Assembly: GCA_965277855.1 (NCBI GenBank)
Contig: OZ255847.1
Coordinates: forward strand, 6,014,001-6,078,000
DNA: 64,000 bases
Source of the DNA: Bog-105 sp965277855
GTDB lineage: Bacteria; Acidobacteriota; Terriglobia; Bryobacterales; Bryobacteraceae
Direction: 5' to 3'
A model generated the notes under the pieces. It was not told the DNA's origin. It did no database searches and was given only the letters and a program-made list of their open reading frames with translations. Numbering within the stretch: position 1 is the stretch's first letter; each line of letters starts with the position of its first letter. A program made the translations under genes and the position numbers. Positions 25,144 to 34,962 of the stretch are shown here, piece by piece.

Positions 25144-26533
25144 ACAAAGTAGCTCGAGCGGTTCGGCCAAATGAAAATAGAGGCGAAGGCAAAATGAGGG
25201 CCCGCATGAAATCGCCGGTCTTATCTTGTAACTGGTTTAAAGATGTGCGGAGAACGATCCAGATCATGGATAAATCGATCAGCAGCAAGGCGATTGCGGC
25301 GCCGGACAATCCCATTCGCTGTACGAGCACCCAACCAAGTCCAAGGAAAAGTGCGGAAATTCCAACGAAGGCAACTGTAATGCGGTGGTGCTCATTCGTT
25401 GACATAGGCACGGCGGAGCTTGTAAACCAGAGCGAGTTTGCCAAAGTCACGAAGATAAGAATATGGAAGCAAGTAGGATCAAACACAACAGCCTTATGTA
25501 TCCAGACCCGGTAAACGAAAGGCCCGAAACACCACAACGCCGTTCCCGTCACCAGCGAGAGAGCCAAACTGGCCTGGTAGGCACCGCGGTGTAGCCTGCG
25601 GGCTAAGGGAATATCGCCCTGCCCGAAGGCGCGCGATAGCTCGGGCCACACGGCCCATGCGATCACAGCCATAAGCTGGAAGTTGACGCGAGTAAGCGTG
25701 CGGAGCGTAGAGAACTCCGTCACGGCGGCGGGTCCTTTTAGCCGCGCGATGAGAAGAATGAATCCTTGTATCCCAATCGAGTTAGCGAGCGGGAAAGCCA
25801 TAAAGCCGAAAGCCGGAGCAGCAAGCTGCTTGACTCTTTGTAAACGGGCGTGCTGCAGCCCCAGATAGAGCCAGGGACTCCTGCGGTGGAGCAGTAGACC
25901 ATAAATAACGGTACCGGCGGTACGCGTTAGTAAATACGTAATGGCCATCCACAGGAGGCTACTACTTAGCACTCCTACGACTGTCGCCAGCGCTGTTTCG
26001 GATAGGCATAAAAGGGAGCCGAACACGGTTCCGGTCGCAAAGTTTCCGTCGCATCGGAATCCACTTTCCAGAATCCCGCATTGCTGACTGATTAAGACAT
26101 AGAGGCCCAACACGAGTATTACGGCGGATGCCTGCCAGTCGGATAAGGTGGACAGGCGCATCCAACGGTGCCAAGGCACCGACCAGACGGCGACCGCACA
26201 GAAGAGCGATGCGAAAAGTGAAACGAGCAGCAGGAGCGCCCAGGAACTCTGAAACGTTTCTAGTGCTCCTTTCCGATCGTCTCTGGCGACCCGGACAGTC
26301 ATATCGCTTCCAGACGCATCTCCAAAGCCGAGATTGCTCAAGGTGAGATAACTCGGAATGGCCCATAAGATGAGCCAATCGCCATATTTGGGGGCACCCC
26401 AAGCGTAGAGCAAAACGGGAACAGTACCCAATTGAGTCACGGCACTGACGACGGGGCCCAAGGCGGTAGCGCTGACACCTCGGAGGAGACGCTGAAATAA
26501 CGGGCTGGATTGGAACCGTCTTACTTGAATCAA
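25133..26533 (-). CDS. Polysaccharide flippase, Wzx-like (MOP superfamily)
   Basis: This 466-aa protein has roughly twelve to fourteen hydrophobic helices. The N terminus LLRGVSATALGPVVSAVTQLGTVPVLLYAWG and the loop WGAPKYGDWLILWAIPSYL are typical of polysaccharide biosynthesis (MATE/MOP) exporters. It would flip undecaprenyl-linked repeat units to the periplasm for the Wzy-like polymerase. It lies between the tyrosine autokinase gene (62 bp upstream) and the overlapping CgeB-like glycosyltransferase. Confidence 0.8.
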   Translation of the reverse strand: MIQVRRFQSSPLFQRLLRGVSATALGPVVSAVTQLGTVPVLLYAWGAPKYGDWLILWAIPSYLTLSNLGFGDASGSDMTVRVARDDRKGALETFQSSWALLLLVSLFASLFCAVAVWSVPWHRWMRLSTLSDWQASAVILVLGLYVLISQQCGILESGFRCDGNFATGTVFGSLLCLSETALATVVGVLSSSLLWMAITYLLTRTAGTVIYGLLLHRRSPWLYLGLQHARLQRVKQLAAPAFGFMAFPLANSIGIQGFILLIARLKGPAAVTEFSTLRTLTRVNFQLMAVIAWAVWPELSRAFGQGDIPLARRLHRGAYQASLALSLVTGTALWCFGPFVYRVWIHKAVVFDPTCFHILIFVTLANSLWFTSSAVPMSTNEHHRITVAFVGISALFLGLGWVLVQRMGLSGAAIALLLIDLSMIWIVLRTSLNQLQDKTGDFMRALILPSPLFSFGRTARATLYDL

Positions 26534-26594
26534 GGTGTTCCTTGTTTAGAGTTGGCAAAAGAGGCAGGCGAAAAGGCCTGCTATGCACGAAGCG

Positions 26595-28934
26595 TCAAGC
26601 ATTCGTGGGCAGTTCTTCGCGTGATGAGTAATAGCGATAGTGATAGGGGTATGCGTAAGCAGAGCGGCTCGGATCCCAGTCGTTGAGGATACAGCCGAGT
26701 AGACGAATCCGATCTTCGAGGAAGCGATTGCGCAGAGCAAGTAAAGCATCCCGCGTGGTTTGTTCGGCGCGGACGACCAGGACGACGCCATCGGCTTGGG
26801 TGCCGATCACGCGAGCGTCTGTGATGTGCATGGCTGGGGGAGTATCGATCAGGATCAGATCGTATTCGCTCTTCCAGCTTTGCAGCAGTTTTGAGAATTT
26901 CGGCGCATGAAAGAGATGGGTAGCCACTCTACTGGGACTGCCGGCCGTGAGCAGGCTGAGTCTTCCGCGCTGGACGTGTTGGATGAGCCCGCGCCAGTCG
27001 GATTCGGGAGTCTCGGAAGCAAGCAGATCCGTGAGGCCTCCGCTTCGCTCGACTTCGAAGATTTCATGCAGGCGCGGACGGCGGAGATCGGCATCGACCA
27101 ACAAAACGCGCTTACCAATCTCGGTGGCAGCGTTGGCGAGGTTCGAAACCACACTGGTTTTTCCGTCGGCGGGTTCCGCGCTGGTAAAGACGAGAATGGA
27201 CCCGGCCTCCTGGGTGGCTTCCGCCCCAAGCAGGACGGAGGTTAAAACCGAGTGAAATGCTTCCACGATCTGCGCAGTACTTTGGGTTCTTTGAGTGGAA
27301 TGGGTCGAGCCCGGGCGGGTCGCCGAAAGAGCACTGCCGCTTGCGATCTCTGAAGGAGTGAATCCCCGCTCGGGGAAGATCCGGGAGATCCGATTCGATC
27401 CGTGGATGAGGCGCGGAATGGAGCCCAGTTCGGGAAGTGCGGCCCAGAATTTGATCTCGCCGGGGGTGCGCAGAGTTCGATCGGATCTTTCGCGGATCAA
27501 GACAAAGCCCAAGCTGCAGATCAATCCAGCGAAGAATCCCAACAAGGCATTGAGTTTGAAATTGGGGAAAACAGACGCTTCGACGTAGGCTGGGTCAACC
27601 ACGCGAACATTGCTCGCATGAAGGGCTACTGCGATAGAGGCTTGCTTCATCTGCTGCAGCATGGTGTCATATAGCTGACGGTTGCTATCGACATCCCGCT
27701 TGAGAATGTTGTACTGCACGGTACGCTCATCCTGACCCGCAACCTCCCTGGCCTGGGCATCGTATGCGGTGGCGAGCAGTTTTTCCCGACGGAGCGCTCC
27801 TTGGTAGTCGGTGTCGATGCGCTTCATGAGATCAGCCCGCTGACGATCGAAAGCTTCGCGAAGCGCGGAGACTTCCGCGGCCGCCTGCTTGAGCTTGGAG
27901 TAACCAGAGTTGTAGACAGCCCCCAAGCTCGCAAGCTGGCGAGCGGCTTCGTCGAGCCGAGCTTGCAAAGCCTGTAGGCTTGGATTGTTCAGTACATCGG
28001 CGAGCGCTTCCGGGGGGCTACTTCTCGCGAGTTCATAGCTCGACTGCTTCGCGATCCGTTCCGCGGTAGCGGAGGAGAGCTGCTGTTGTATTTGTTGTAG
28101 CTTTTCTGTTGCCACGTTGGTCTGGTTTTCCTGATCAGTAAAGAGCAGCCCGGAATTGCGAGCATAGGCTTGGAGTGCGTCCTCCGATCTGCGCAGATTA
28201 GAACGAGTGTCACCAATTTCACGATTTAGCCAATCGCTGGTTTCGTGAGTGCTCGCCCAACGAGACTCAATATTCGTGTCGATAAATTCCCGAACCAAAG
28301 TAGCGGCGAAATCTCTCGCGAGTTGCGGGTCTGTGGAATCGACGGAAATGCTCAATAGGCGAGTTCGAGGCGTGCTGCTCACTTTGACGCTCTTCGCGGC
28401 TGTCTTGAGTAGTTCGCTACGTGGAGGTTGACGGGAATCGCCCAAATGAAGCCGACTTTGCCAACCTGATGTCGGCGGGCTCGATTCGTGCGAAGGCTCG
28501 CGACTCAGTTTCGCGCGCACGCGAGCCAGCAGAGAATCACTCTGCAACAATGCTGCTTGCGTCTGCTCTTCTGAAACGTCCGGATCCGATCCGGGGACAG
28601 TAGATTGCGCCGGTCGCATGTGCATGAAGTCCTCATTGAGGTTGAGCACTTCGATTGAGGTCGTAGCGCGAAATACTGGTTTGAATGGAAGTCCTACCAG
28701 AACGCCCAGGAGCAAGCCCAGGAGACTGGCAGCGACCAGTAAGAGCTTATGCCGGACAACCAGATGCCAGTAGTTGAGAAAACCCGCGCCAGATTCCCAA
28801 TCTCCTGCCAATTCGACCGTGTATGGTCTTGGCGGATTGCCGCCTGCGCTCGCTTCGGGCAGAGACAGGACGGGGCCGGGGCATCGCGCCTGGGAAAGCG
28901 GGACGGGAGATGATTGTTCTTTACCTTTCATCAC
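26595..28934 (-). CDS. Polysaccharide chain-length tyrosine autokinase, Wzc-like
   Basis: This 779-aa inner-membrane protein has an N-terminal Wzz segment with a membrane helix (LLLVAASLLGLLLGVLVGLPF), a long periplasmic coiled-coil/GNVR region, and a second helix (LNALLGFFAGLICSLGFVLI). The cytoplasmic BY-kinase domain has Walker A SAEPADGKTSVVSNLA, Walker A' RVLLVDADLRRPRLHE and Walker B YDLILIDTPPAMH. The C-terminal tail is tyrosine-rich (SAYAYPYHYRYYSS), the expected autophosphorylation cluster. Cycles of phosphorylation control chain length and export with Wza, which is encoded directly upstream. Confidence 0.93.
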   Translation of the reverse strand: MMKGKEQSSPVPLSQARCPGPVLSLPEASAGGNPPRPYTVELAGDWESGAGFLNYWHLVVRHKLLLVAASLLGLLLGVLVGLPFKPVFRATTSIEVLNLNEDFMHMRPAQSTVPGSDPDVSEEQTQAALLQSDSLLARVRAKLSREPSHESSPPTSGWQSRLHLGDSRQPPRSELLKTAAKSVKVSSTPRTRLLSISVDSTDPQLARDFAATLVREFIDTNIESRWASTHETSDWLNREIGDTRSNLRRSEDALQAYARNSGLLFTDQENQTNVATEKLQQIQQQLSSATAERIAKQSSYELARSSPPEALADVLNNPSLQALQARLDEAARQLASLGAVYNSGYSKLKQAAAEVSALREAFDRQRADLMKRIDTDYQGALRREKLLATAYDAQAREVAGQDERTVQYNILKRDVDSNRQLYDTMLQQMKQASIAVALHASNVRVVDPAYVEASVFPNFKLNALLGFFAGLICSLGFVLIRERSDRTLRTPGEIKFWAALPELGSIPRLIHGSNRISRIFPERGFTPSEIASGSALSATRPGSTHSTQRTQSTAQIVEAFHSVLTSVLLGAEATQEAGSILVFTSAEPADGKTSVVSNLANAATEIGKRVLLVDADLRRPRLHEIFEVERSGGLTDLLASETPESDWRGLIQHVQRGRLSLLTAGSPSRVATHLFHAPKFSKLLQSWKSEYDLILIDTPPAMHITDARVIGTQADGVVLVVRAEQTTRDALLALRNRFLEDRIRLLGCILNDWDPSRSAYAYPYHYRYYSSREELPTNA

Positions 28935-29008
28935 TCACCTAAAAAACAGGTCGGAAAAACTTTGAACCGACAGTGCCTTCCTTGGGGTCAGCTTCTAAAT
29001 GGGTCATC

Positions 29009-29971
29009 TCAGTGTCCAGCGTAAATGCTAGAGTATGTCGCCGCATTCACAATTGCATCAAGCGCCCGGAGACCGGCCTTTTTGGCGTTGCTGCCCGGAA
29101 CAAAGAGGATGTCGCTCGGATGCAAAGGCACGTCAGCCGATTTGCCGGCCATCAGTCGACTTAAGTTAACCGGTATCTCGACCCGGCTTGAGGAACCTGG
29201 AACCGTCCTAAGAATGCGTGCCTTCGAGGCTGCCGCCGTCGTTTGCAAACCCTCTGCTAGCGCCACAACCTGAAGCGCCGAGAGGGATTCGTTCTCTTTC
29301 AAAGTATAGCCTCCCGGCTTGGCTACAGATCCGACCGCATAGACGACTCCCGCCGTCGGAACGGAGACGGTATCGCCCGGAAGTATTTGTATGTTCTGGC
29401 TGGCATGCGGCACATTGATGATGTCCTTCAGCTTGACAGAGGCGGTGCTGAAGTGTGAACTCTGATCAATTTGCGTGGTCAAGAGAGGGATGGCGCCGTT
29501 TTGCAAAGGACGAGTAATTTGCACGATGTATCCAGCTTCGGGAAGCAGTCCCCCGGCCATGGAAAGAACTTCAAAGAGTGTCTTTCGACCCTGAAGCTGA
29601 AGAATGCCGGGATTCTTCACGGCGCCGAGAACCGATACCGGCTGGCTGCCGAACGTCTGGAGGGTAACAACCGGCTGTGGATTCTTTAGGATAGGCTCCA
29701 ATTTGGACTGTAGTTGGTCTTCCAGGTTAGGGGCTGTCAATCCCGCGGCATGAATCCGGCCGATCAGTGGCAGGCTTACGTAACCGCTTCCATCAATCCG
29801 AAACGCTTTGGTGGCGTATTCATTCTCAAGGCCCGGAACGACGAGAGTGATTTGATCTCCCGGCCCAAGCACGTAATCGCGGTTAGGCTGGGGCTTGGTA
29901 TCCGCAACCAGAGAAGAACTGGCTGTGTTCGCGAGGAACATGAGCCATAAGGCGAATGCGTAGTGTCTCAT
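29009..29971 (-). CDS. Polysaccharide export outer-membrane protein, Wza-like
   Basis: The ATG at 29971 gives a signal peptide (RHYAFALWLMFLANTASS). It is followed by the Poly_export domain (YVLGPGDQITLVVPGLENEY, DGSGYVSLPLIGRIHAAGLT) and two or three SLBB repeats (QPVSVLGAVKNPGILQLQGR and VYAVGSVAKPGGYTLKENE). It would form the periplasm-spanning and outer-membrane channel for the polymer. I see no lipobox cysteine after the signal peptide, unlike E. coli Wza, so anchoring may differ. It is adjacent to the Wzc-like gene and overlaps no neighbour at this start. Confidence 0.88.
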   Translation of the reverse strand: MRHYAFALWLMFLANTASSSLVADTKPQPNRDYVLGPGDQITLVVPGLENEYATKAFRIDGSGYVSLPLIGRIHAAGLTAPNLEDQLQSKLEPILKNPQPVVTLQTFGSQPVSVLGAVKNPGILQLQGRKTLFEVLSMAGGLLPEAGYIVQITRPLQNGAIPLLTTQIDQSSHFSTASVKLKDIINVPHASQNIQILPGDTVSVPTAGVVYAVGSVAKPGGYTLKENESLSALQVVALAEGLQTTAAASKARILRTVPGSSSRVEIPVNLSRLMAGKSADVPLHPSDILFVPGSNAKKAGLRALDAIVNAATYSSIYAGH

Positions 29972-29990
29972 GAAGGTTATTAGAAATTGG

Positions 29991-30983
29991 TCAACCGTGG
30001 CGTTTAATGTTGCGGACGGCCAGCAAGTCCCCGAGATTCTTTTCAAGTGAGGAAGCGAGGAGGCGATTACCGAGTTTGTTGAAATGTGTCCGGTCGGACA
30101 GCGTGATGAGAGCTACTTTGTAATCAGAAACGGCGCTGGTGAGATCAAGCAGCGGCACCTCCTCCGATGCCGCCCACTGTTTCAGCGCAGGAGGCACAGA
30201 AGTGGTCGCGCCGGTTGGGATTTCGCGGCGAAACGGCACGAAGACGACGGCGAAGCGCCCGCCAGCGTGACGTGACAGTTCGGCCATCGCCGAAAGATCG
30301 CGCAGATTCGCCCCTTCGGTCCCGGCATTGTTCTGAATGGCCGTTCCGGGGTCCTGCCGGGTACGAAGCGAAAGAGTCCTCGATAGCAACTCCTCCACGG
30401 CGGACCAGTGCTTTGCCGTGAGGCCGCTTCTCTCTGCTTCCGAGAAGGTTGCGAAGGGCTGTGCCGGATCTCCGCTGTTCAGTATCAGCAGAACGTAATC
30501 GGAATGCAAGATCCCACGCGACCGCAGGTATCCAAGCTCGTTTGATATTGCCCATCCGTTCACGGCAGCGTTAATTTGTTCCACTCTCCGGTGCAAGGTC
30601 CGCGAGAGTTCTTTGCGGATCAGCTCAACGAAGATGTCGTTCTGATCAACTTGGGTTGTGCCGTAGGTAATGGAATCGCCTAAGAACGTGAGTCGCAGTA
30701 CGCCGTTCGATTTTTGCACCGCAAACTCCGGGCATCGCAGGCCGTAACTGTTGATCTCGGTTCGAGCAGTAAATCTCCGGAGATGCTGATTCGGGGAAAG
30801 GATATATCCGCACGCAGGATCGGATTGGTACAGGAGTGGATTTCCCAGACCTACGATCAGACGAAGAGCCAATTCGGCGGAGATGAGTGAAACAGCCACG
30901 GTGGAGAGCGCCAGAAACCATAGCTGTCTATACCACTTTTGTGGCGCGACTGAGGTGCTGGAGATACCCGGCATAGTGTGCAC
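29991..30983 (-). CDS. SGNH/GDSL hydrolase, membrane-anchored
   Basis: This 330-aa protein has an N-terminal membrane helix (WFLALSTVAVSLISAELALRLI) and an SGNH esterase domain. Block I is LTFLGDSITYGTTQVDQND with the nucleophile Ser in GDS. Block II/III are around AAVNGWAISNELGYL and ILNSGDP, and block V is SDRTHFNKLGNRLLA with the Asp-x-x-His pair. Such enzymes in exopolysaccharide loci remove or transfer acetyl groups, which fits the WcaF-like acetyltransferase in the same cluster. It lies between the epimerase gene and the Wza gene. Confidence 0.8.
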   Translation of the reverse strand: MHTMPGISSTSVAPQKWYRQLWFLALSTVAVSLISAELALRLIVGLGNPLLYQSDPACGYILSPNQHLRRFTARTEINSYGLRCPEFAVQKSNGVLRLTFLGDSITYGTTQVDQNDIFVELIRKELSRTLHRRVEQINAAVNGWAISNELGYLRSRGILHSDYVLLILNSGDPAQPFATFSEAERSGLTAKHWSAVEELLSRTLSLRTRQDPGTAIQNNAGTEGANLRDLSAMAELSRHAGGRFAVVFVPFRREIPTGATTSVPPALKQWAASEEVPLLDLTSAVSDYKVALITLSDRTHFNKLGNRLLASSLEKNLGDLLAVRNIKRHG

Positions 30984-31040
30984 TAGAGAACCGAACGGAG
31001 GGAACTTGATTAGTCAGCGGAATGGGTATCGCGAGGCGAT

Positions 31041-32024
31041 TCAGGCGGCTGCTTCGCGAGCCTTCTCCGCTTCCGCGATTTGTTCTTCGATCCAGGCGTA
31101 GGTCTTCTCGAGACCCTCCCGCAAAGGCCGTGAGGGCTGCCACTTCAGTTTCTGCCAGATCAGACGGTTGTCTGAATTGCGGCCGCGAACACCGAGCGGG
31201 CCAGGAACGTGGAGAGTGGACAGATCCTTGCCGGCAATCTCCATTACTAGCTGTGCCAGACCGTTGATACTGACCATCTCTTCCGATCCGATGTTGACCG
31301 GTCCGGCAAACTCGGATTCCATTAAGCGACGGATGCCGTCAATGCATTCCTCGATGTAGAGGAAAGACCTGGTTTGCCGTCCGTCACCCCAGATCTCAAT
31401 TTCGCCGCCACAGGGCGCTTCGGCCACCTTGCGACAGATCGCCGCCGGCGCTTTTTCGCGGCCACCGTTCCAGGTGCCCTCCGGCCCGAAGATGTTATGA
31501 AAACGGGCAACCCGGACCTGCACGCCGTAGTTTCGCATGTACGCAAAATAGAGCCGCTCGCTGAATAGCTTCTCCCAACCGTATTCACTATCGGGCGCCG
31601 CCGGATAAGCTGAGTCCTCCGAGCATTTGGGATTATCCGGATCCAACTGGTTGTATTCGGGATACGTACAGGCTGAAGAGGAGTAGAAGAATCGCTTGAC
31701 TCCGGCTCTCCGTCCGTATTCGAGCATGTTGAGATTTATCTTGGCTGAGTTATACATGACGGCGGCGTCATGTTCACCAGTAAATATATATCCAGCGCCG
31801 CCCATATCGGCGGCCAGTTGATAAACCTCATCTATGTCCGTAACTGCCGTCCGTGCGATGGATTCCTCACATAGATCGCCGAGGACGAATTCGTCGGCAT
31901 GGGTTTTGGCGTATTCGGGCGTCTTGAGGTCCGCACCACGGACCCAGTAACCCTCGGCTTTCAGCTTCTTGACTAAGTGACTGCCGATGAAGCCACCGGC
32001 GCCACCGACCAATATGCGTTTCAT
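31041..32024 (-). CDS. GDP-mannose 3,5-epimerase-like NAD-dependent sugar epimerase
   Basis: This 327-aa extended SDR has the NAD motif GGAGGFIGSHLVKKL and the catalytic YxxxK in EYGWEKLFSERLY. Several segments are close to plant GDP-mannose 3,5-epimerase: ADMGGAGYIFTGEHDAAVMY, SSSACTYPEYNQ (with the catalytic Cys position), PAAPDSEYGWEK and ARFHNIFGPEGTWNGGREKAP. That enzyme converts GDP-D-mannose to GDP-L-galactose (and GDP-L-gulose). I infer that the polymer contains L-galactose or a related sugar. The assignment from memory of the plant sequence is strong at family level. Confidence 0.82.
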   Translation of the reverse strand: MKRILVGGAGGFIGSHLVKKLKAEGYWVRGADLKTPEYAKTHADEFVLGDLCEESIARTAVTDIDEVYQLAADMGGAGYIFTGEHDAAVMYNSAKINLNMLEYGRRAGVKRFFYSSSACTYPEYNQLDPDNPKCSEDSAYPAAPDSEYGWEKLFSERLYFAYMRNYGVQVRVARFHNIFGPEGTWNGGREKAPAAICRKVAEAPCGGEIEIWGDGRQTRSFLYIEECIDGIRRLMESEFAGPVNIGSEEMVSINGLAQLVMEIAGKDLSTLHVPGPLGVRGRNSDNRLIWQKLKWQPSRPLREGLEKTYAWIEEQIAEAEKAREAAA

Positions 32025-32160
32025 CTTGCTTGATTCTCCGGTTTATCACGGCTTATGCCGAGGTTTAGAGTGAAGTCGTGTTCAGAAGCGAGGAATATCA
32101 AGGCACTTACTCTTCCGACTCGAATTTATAGTTTCAGTGATTTAGCCGTGCAAATAGGGT

Positions 32161-33609
32161 TCAGTAGGCGCCGTCCGCCGATAGCACGGCTTTGACGGTG
32201 CAGGCGAGAATATAGGCATCCAGCCACACTGACCAATTTCTTACGTAGTACTCATCAAGGGCGACGCGTTCGCTGTAAGTGGTGTTATTGCGGCCAGAAA
32301 CCTGCCACAATCCGGTGATTCCAGGTAGGACGCGAGTGTAGAGGCTGAACGCGGTGCCGTATTTTTCTATTTCGGCGCTGACGATGGGACGCGGACCAAC
32401 CAGGCCCATATCACCGGCCAGAACGTTGAAAAGCTGCGGCAACTCGTCGAGGCTGTAGCGGCGAAGAAATTTGCCTGCGGGAGTAATGCGAGGATCGTTT
32501 CTTAGCTTCTGATCGTTGCGCCACTCAGCGAGCGCTTCCGGATTGCGCTGCAGGTGCGTTCGCAGAATTTCGCTTGCATTCTGGTACATCGTGCGGAATT
32601 TCCAGGCCTTAAACGTTTGTCCGTTTCGGCCGATCCGGAGGTGGCTGAAGAAAATGGGCCCCTCGGAGGTGAGTCTAATCACGACAGCAGCTGCGAGAAA
32701 AACCGGAAGAAGGGCAAGCAAGATGACGACACTGGCAGATAGATCGACTACTCGTTTGGTCAGTGCGGATCCGGAATGAAACAGGCGCTGCGGTAATTCG
32801 AAGCCTAATTCGCCGCCGATATCGCGCCCGGCGATATGGAGGCTGCACAGGCCGGGAAGGTCGGGGACCAAGAGGACGTGACGAAAGCCAATACAGTATT
32901 CCTGAATTGCGTGCCGAACCTGTGCTCTATCCTGGTCGGCCATTGCGATGATGGCGTACTGCGCGATGCCTCCCGCCGCAGCGGCAGGGCCGTTTCTTAT
33001 GTTGCCGAGCACGGGCGCTTCGTTGTATGTTCGATGATCCAGGACATCGGTGGTCAGCAAGCCCACCACACGAAGGCCCAGATGCCGCTGTTGGCGCAGG
33101 GTTGAGAGAACGCGCTTAGCGACAGTACCGGAGCCAAACACGACGGCGGAAACGCCCCACCACTCCCGACCGGCAAGCACGCGGCGCGTTAATTTGCGGG
33201 CGAGCAGTACGACTGGCGCTCCCGCAGCCCAAGTTATTAAGAAAACCGATCGCGAGTAGGAATCTTCATTGCGCCAGAGAAAGGCAGTACAGGCAATCAA
33301 GAGGAACACCGTCGTGATGGATCGGAAGACGCGCCGAAGTTCCTCGGCGGGATGGAGGAGGAGACCCGGATAGAGGTCCTGGCCGAGAAAGATCCCGATG
33401 AACACCAAGATCGCCGGAAACAATTGTAAGCAAAAGCTCAATTCAAACTTCGCATTTAGGGCACAACGCCCAAGCACTGCGATCCAATACACGAGAGAGA
33501 GTGCGAGGAAATCGGAGGCCACCAGGCAGCCGGATGTGCGCCAGGGGGCGGCGGACCGCCGGGTGCGCAAACGGTCTGCCGTAACAGCAAGAATTGGCTG
33601 TGCGCTCAT
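32161..33609 (-). CDS. Undecaprenyl-phosphate sugar phosphotransferase, WbaP-like
   Basis: This 482-aa initiating enzyme has four N-terminal hydrophobic helices, a CoA-binding-like middle domain (WGVSAVVFGSGTVAKRVL) and a fifth helix (VVILLALLPVFLAAAVVIRL). The catalytic domain has EGPIFFSHLRIGRNGQTFKAWKFRTM, RRYSLDELPQLFNVLAGDMGLVGPRP and PGITGLWQVSGRN. It transfers a sugar 1-phosphate (often galactose or glucose) to undecaprenyl phosphate and starts each repeat unit. The full WbaP length with both N-terminal parts is present. Confidence 0.92.
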   Translation of the reverse strand: MSAQPILAVTADRLRTRRSAAPWRTSGCLVASDFLALSLVYWIAVLGRCALNAKFELSFCLQLFPAILVFIGIFLGQDLYPGLLLHPAEELRRVFRSITTVFLLIACTAFLWRNEDSYSRSVFLITWAAGAPVVLLARKLTRRVLAGREWWGVSAVVFGSGTVAKRVLSTLRQQRHLGLRVVGLLTTDVLDHRTYNEAPVLGNIRNGPAAAAGGIAQYAIIAMADQDRAQVRHAIQEYCIGFRHVLLVPDLPGLCSLHIAGRDIGGELGFELPQRLFHSGSALTKRVVDLSASVVILLALLPVFLAAAVVIRLTSEGPIFFSHLRIGRNGQTFKAWKFRTMYQNASEILRTHLQRNPEALAEWRNDQKLRNDPRITPAGKFLRRYSLDELPQLFNVLAGDMGLVGPRPIVSAEIEKYGTAFSLYTRVLPGITGLWQVSGRNNTTYSERVALDEYYVRNWSVWLDAYILACTVKAVLSADGAY

Positions 33610-33691
33610 GAGAGTAATCCGATCTTGTGACGAGGGACGATTCGATGGTTTAGTACCGAATGTTGGAAGAGCGTGTCTGGAACCCGCTTAT

Positions 33692-34924
33692 TCAGTGGTT
33701 CGAGAAAGAACGGGCGAGCCTCTCCGCTGCAGTCGGGGTGCGGTTTGACGCGGCGGCGGAAAGGATGGATTCGAAGCGAGCGGCTATTTGATCGATATCG
33801 AAGGTGGTTTCGGCGTAGGCGCGAGCGTTGCGGGCCAGGTCCTCGCGATACAGAGAATCCGCTGCGAGCCTGTTCGCTTCCGCGATCCAGGCCGTCATGT
33901 CCTCAGGATCAACCACGATGCCAGCACTGCTGCGGCGAAGAACGGAAGCAGCTAGATTTTCTTGCGGACCGCCGAGGAGGATGGGCCGCCCAGCGCAAAG
34001 ATAGGTCAGAATCTTCGAAGGCACTGAAAAACGGCCTGCGTCTGTTTCTAGGGTTGCCACCAGAACGTCGGCTGCAGCCAATACTTCCGGCAGACGATCA
34101 TACGGTTGAAAACCTAGCGTGGTCAGGTTTGGGAGCTGCGGTTGCGAATCCAGGTAATCGCGCCCGATTCCCTCGGAAAGAACCACGACATGACAGCTCG
34201 GGCCCAGTTGCTTGGCAAGCGCATATAGAAGATCCGGGCGGTGCTTGAGCCCGAGTGTTCCCGAATACAAGAAGAGTGTTTTATCACCGAGACCCAGACT
34301 TTTGCGCCATTCATTATGTTTTGGCACAGGAGGTATTTCATCCAAGGGAGCCCAGTTTTCAATGACACTGATCTTTGAGGAGGGAACTCCCCAAGCCGTC
34401 AACAGGGATTGGAAGGCCGGTGAGATCACGATTGCGTGGTTGCTACGATTCGCGACGGCTCTCTCAATAACTCGAAAAGGCGTGCTCACCTGGCGATGGC
34501 CGAATTTGAGTTTACGGCGAACGAAGTACGCGATGGCTTCGCAATAAACGTCCTGTACCCAGTGGACGAAGCCAATATTCTTTTGCCGGCAATACCAGAG
34601 CAATTCGGCTTGGATATCAATCGGCGTATTAGCTGACAAGACGACATCTGGCTGTAATCTGGCGATAAGACGCTTGAGGTCGCGGGCGTATTTGCGCTGC
34701 GTGATGAACCGGCGATGGGGCGAGTATTTGTTGAACTGAGAAGACAGCCGAATCGCTTCGACCGACAAGGAGGTGGGATCGGAGGCATTCAGTGTGAGGC
34801 GTCCTTTGGGCCCGGCCAACCCGACGGGATACGCGTGCACGACCGACTGGTGGCGTTCTGCGAGCTTGCGGCTCAGTTGCATCTGAAAAGGATGCCCTGC
34901 GAAATCGTGGATCAAAACGCGCAT
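33692..34924 (-). CDS. Glycosyltransferase family 4, WbuB-like
   Basis: This 410-aa GT-B enzyme opens MRVLIHDFAGHPFQMQLSRKLAERHQ. The donor-binding half has KTLFLYSGTLGLKHRPDLLYALAK and PYDRLPEVLAAADVLVATLE, and ends SVPSKILTYLCAGRPILLGG, the pattern of WbuB/GT4 transferases. It would extend the lipid-linked repeat unit at the inner face of the membrane. It is followed after about 80 bp by the WbaP gene and preceded by another GT4 gene. Ser/Thr-rich residues close the C terminus. Confidence 0.85.
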   Translation of the reverse strand: MRVLIHDFAGHPFQMQLSRKLAERHQSVVHAYPVGLAGPKGRLTLNASDPTSLSVEAIRLSSQFNKYSPHRRFITQRKYARDLKRLIARLQPDVVLSANTPIDIQAELLWYCRQKNIGFVHWVQDVYCEAIAYFVRRKLKFGHRQVSTPFRVIERAVANRSNHAIVISPAFQSLLTAWGVPSSKISVIENWAPLDEIPPVPKHNEWRKSLGLGDKTLFLYSGTLGLKHRPDLLYALAKQLGPSCHVVVLSEGIGRDYLDSQPQLPNLTTLGFQPYDRLPEVLAAADVLVATLETDAGRFSVPSKILTYLCAGRPILLGGPQENLAASVLRRSSAGIVVDPEDMTAWIAEANRLAADSLYREDLARNARAYAETTFDIDQIAARFESILSAAASNRTPTAAERLARSFSNH

Positions 34925-34962
34925 TTTGGGGACACTCAGGCGTGCGTAGAAATTATGGAGGG

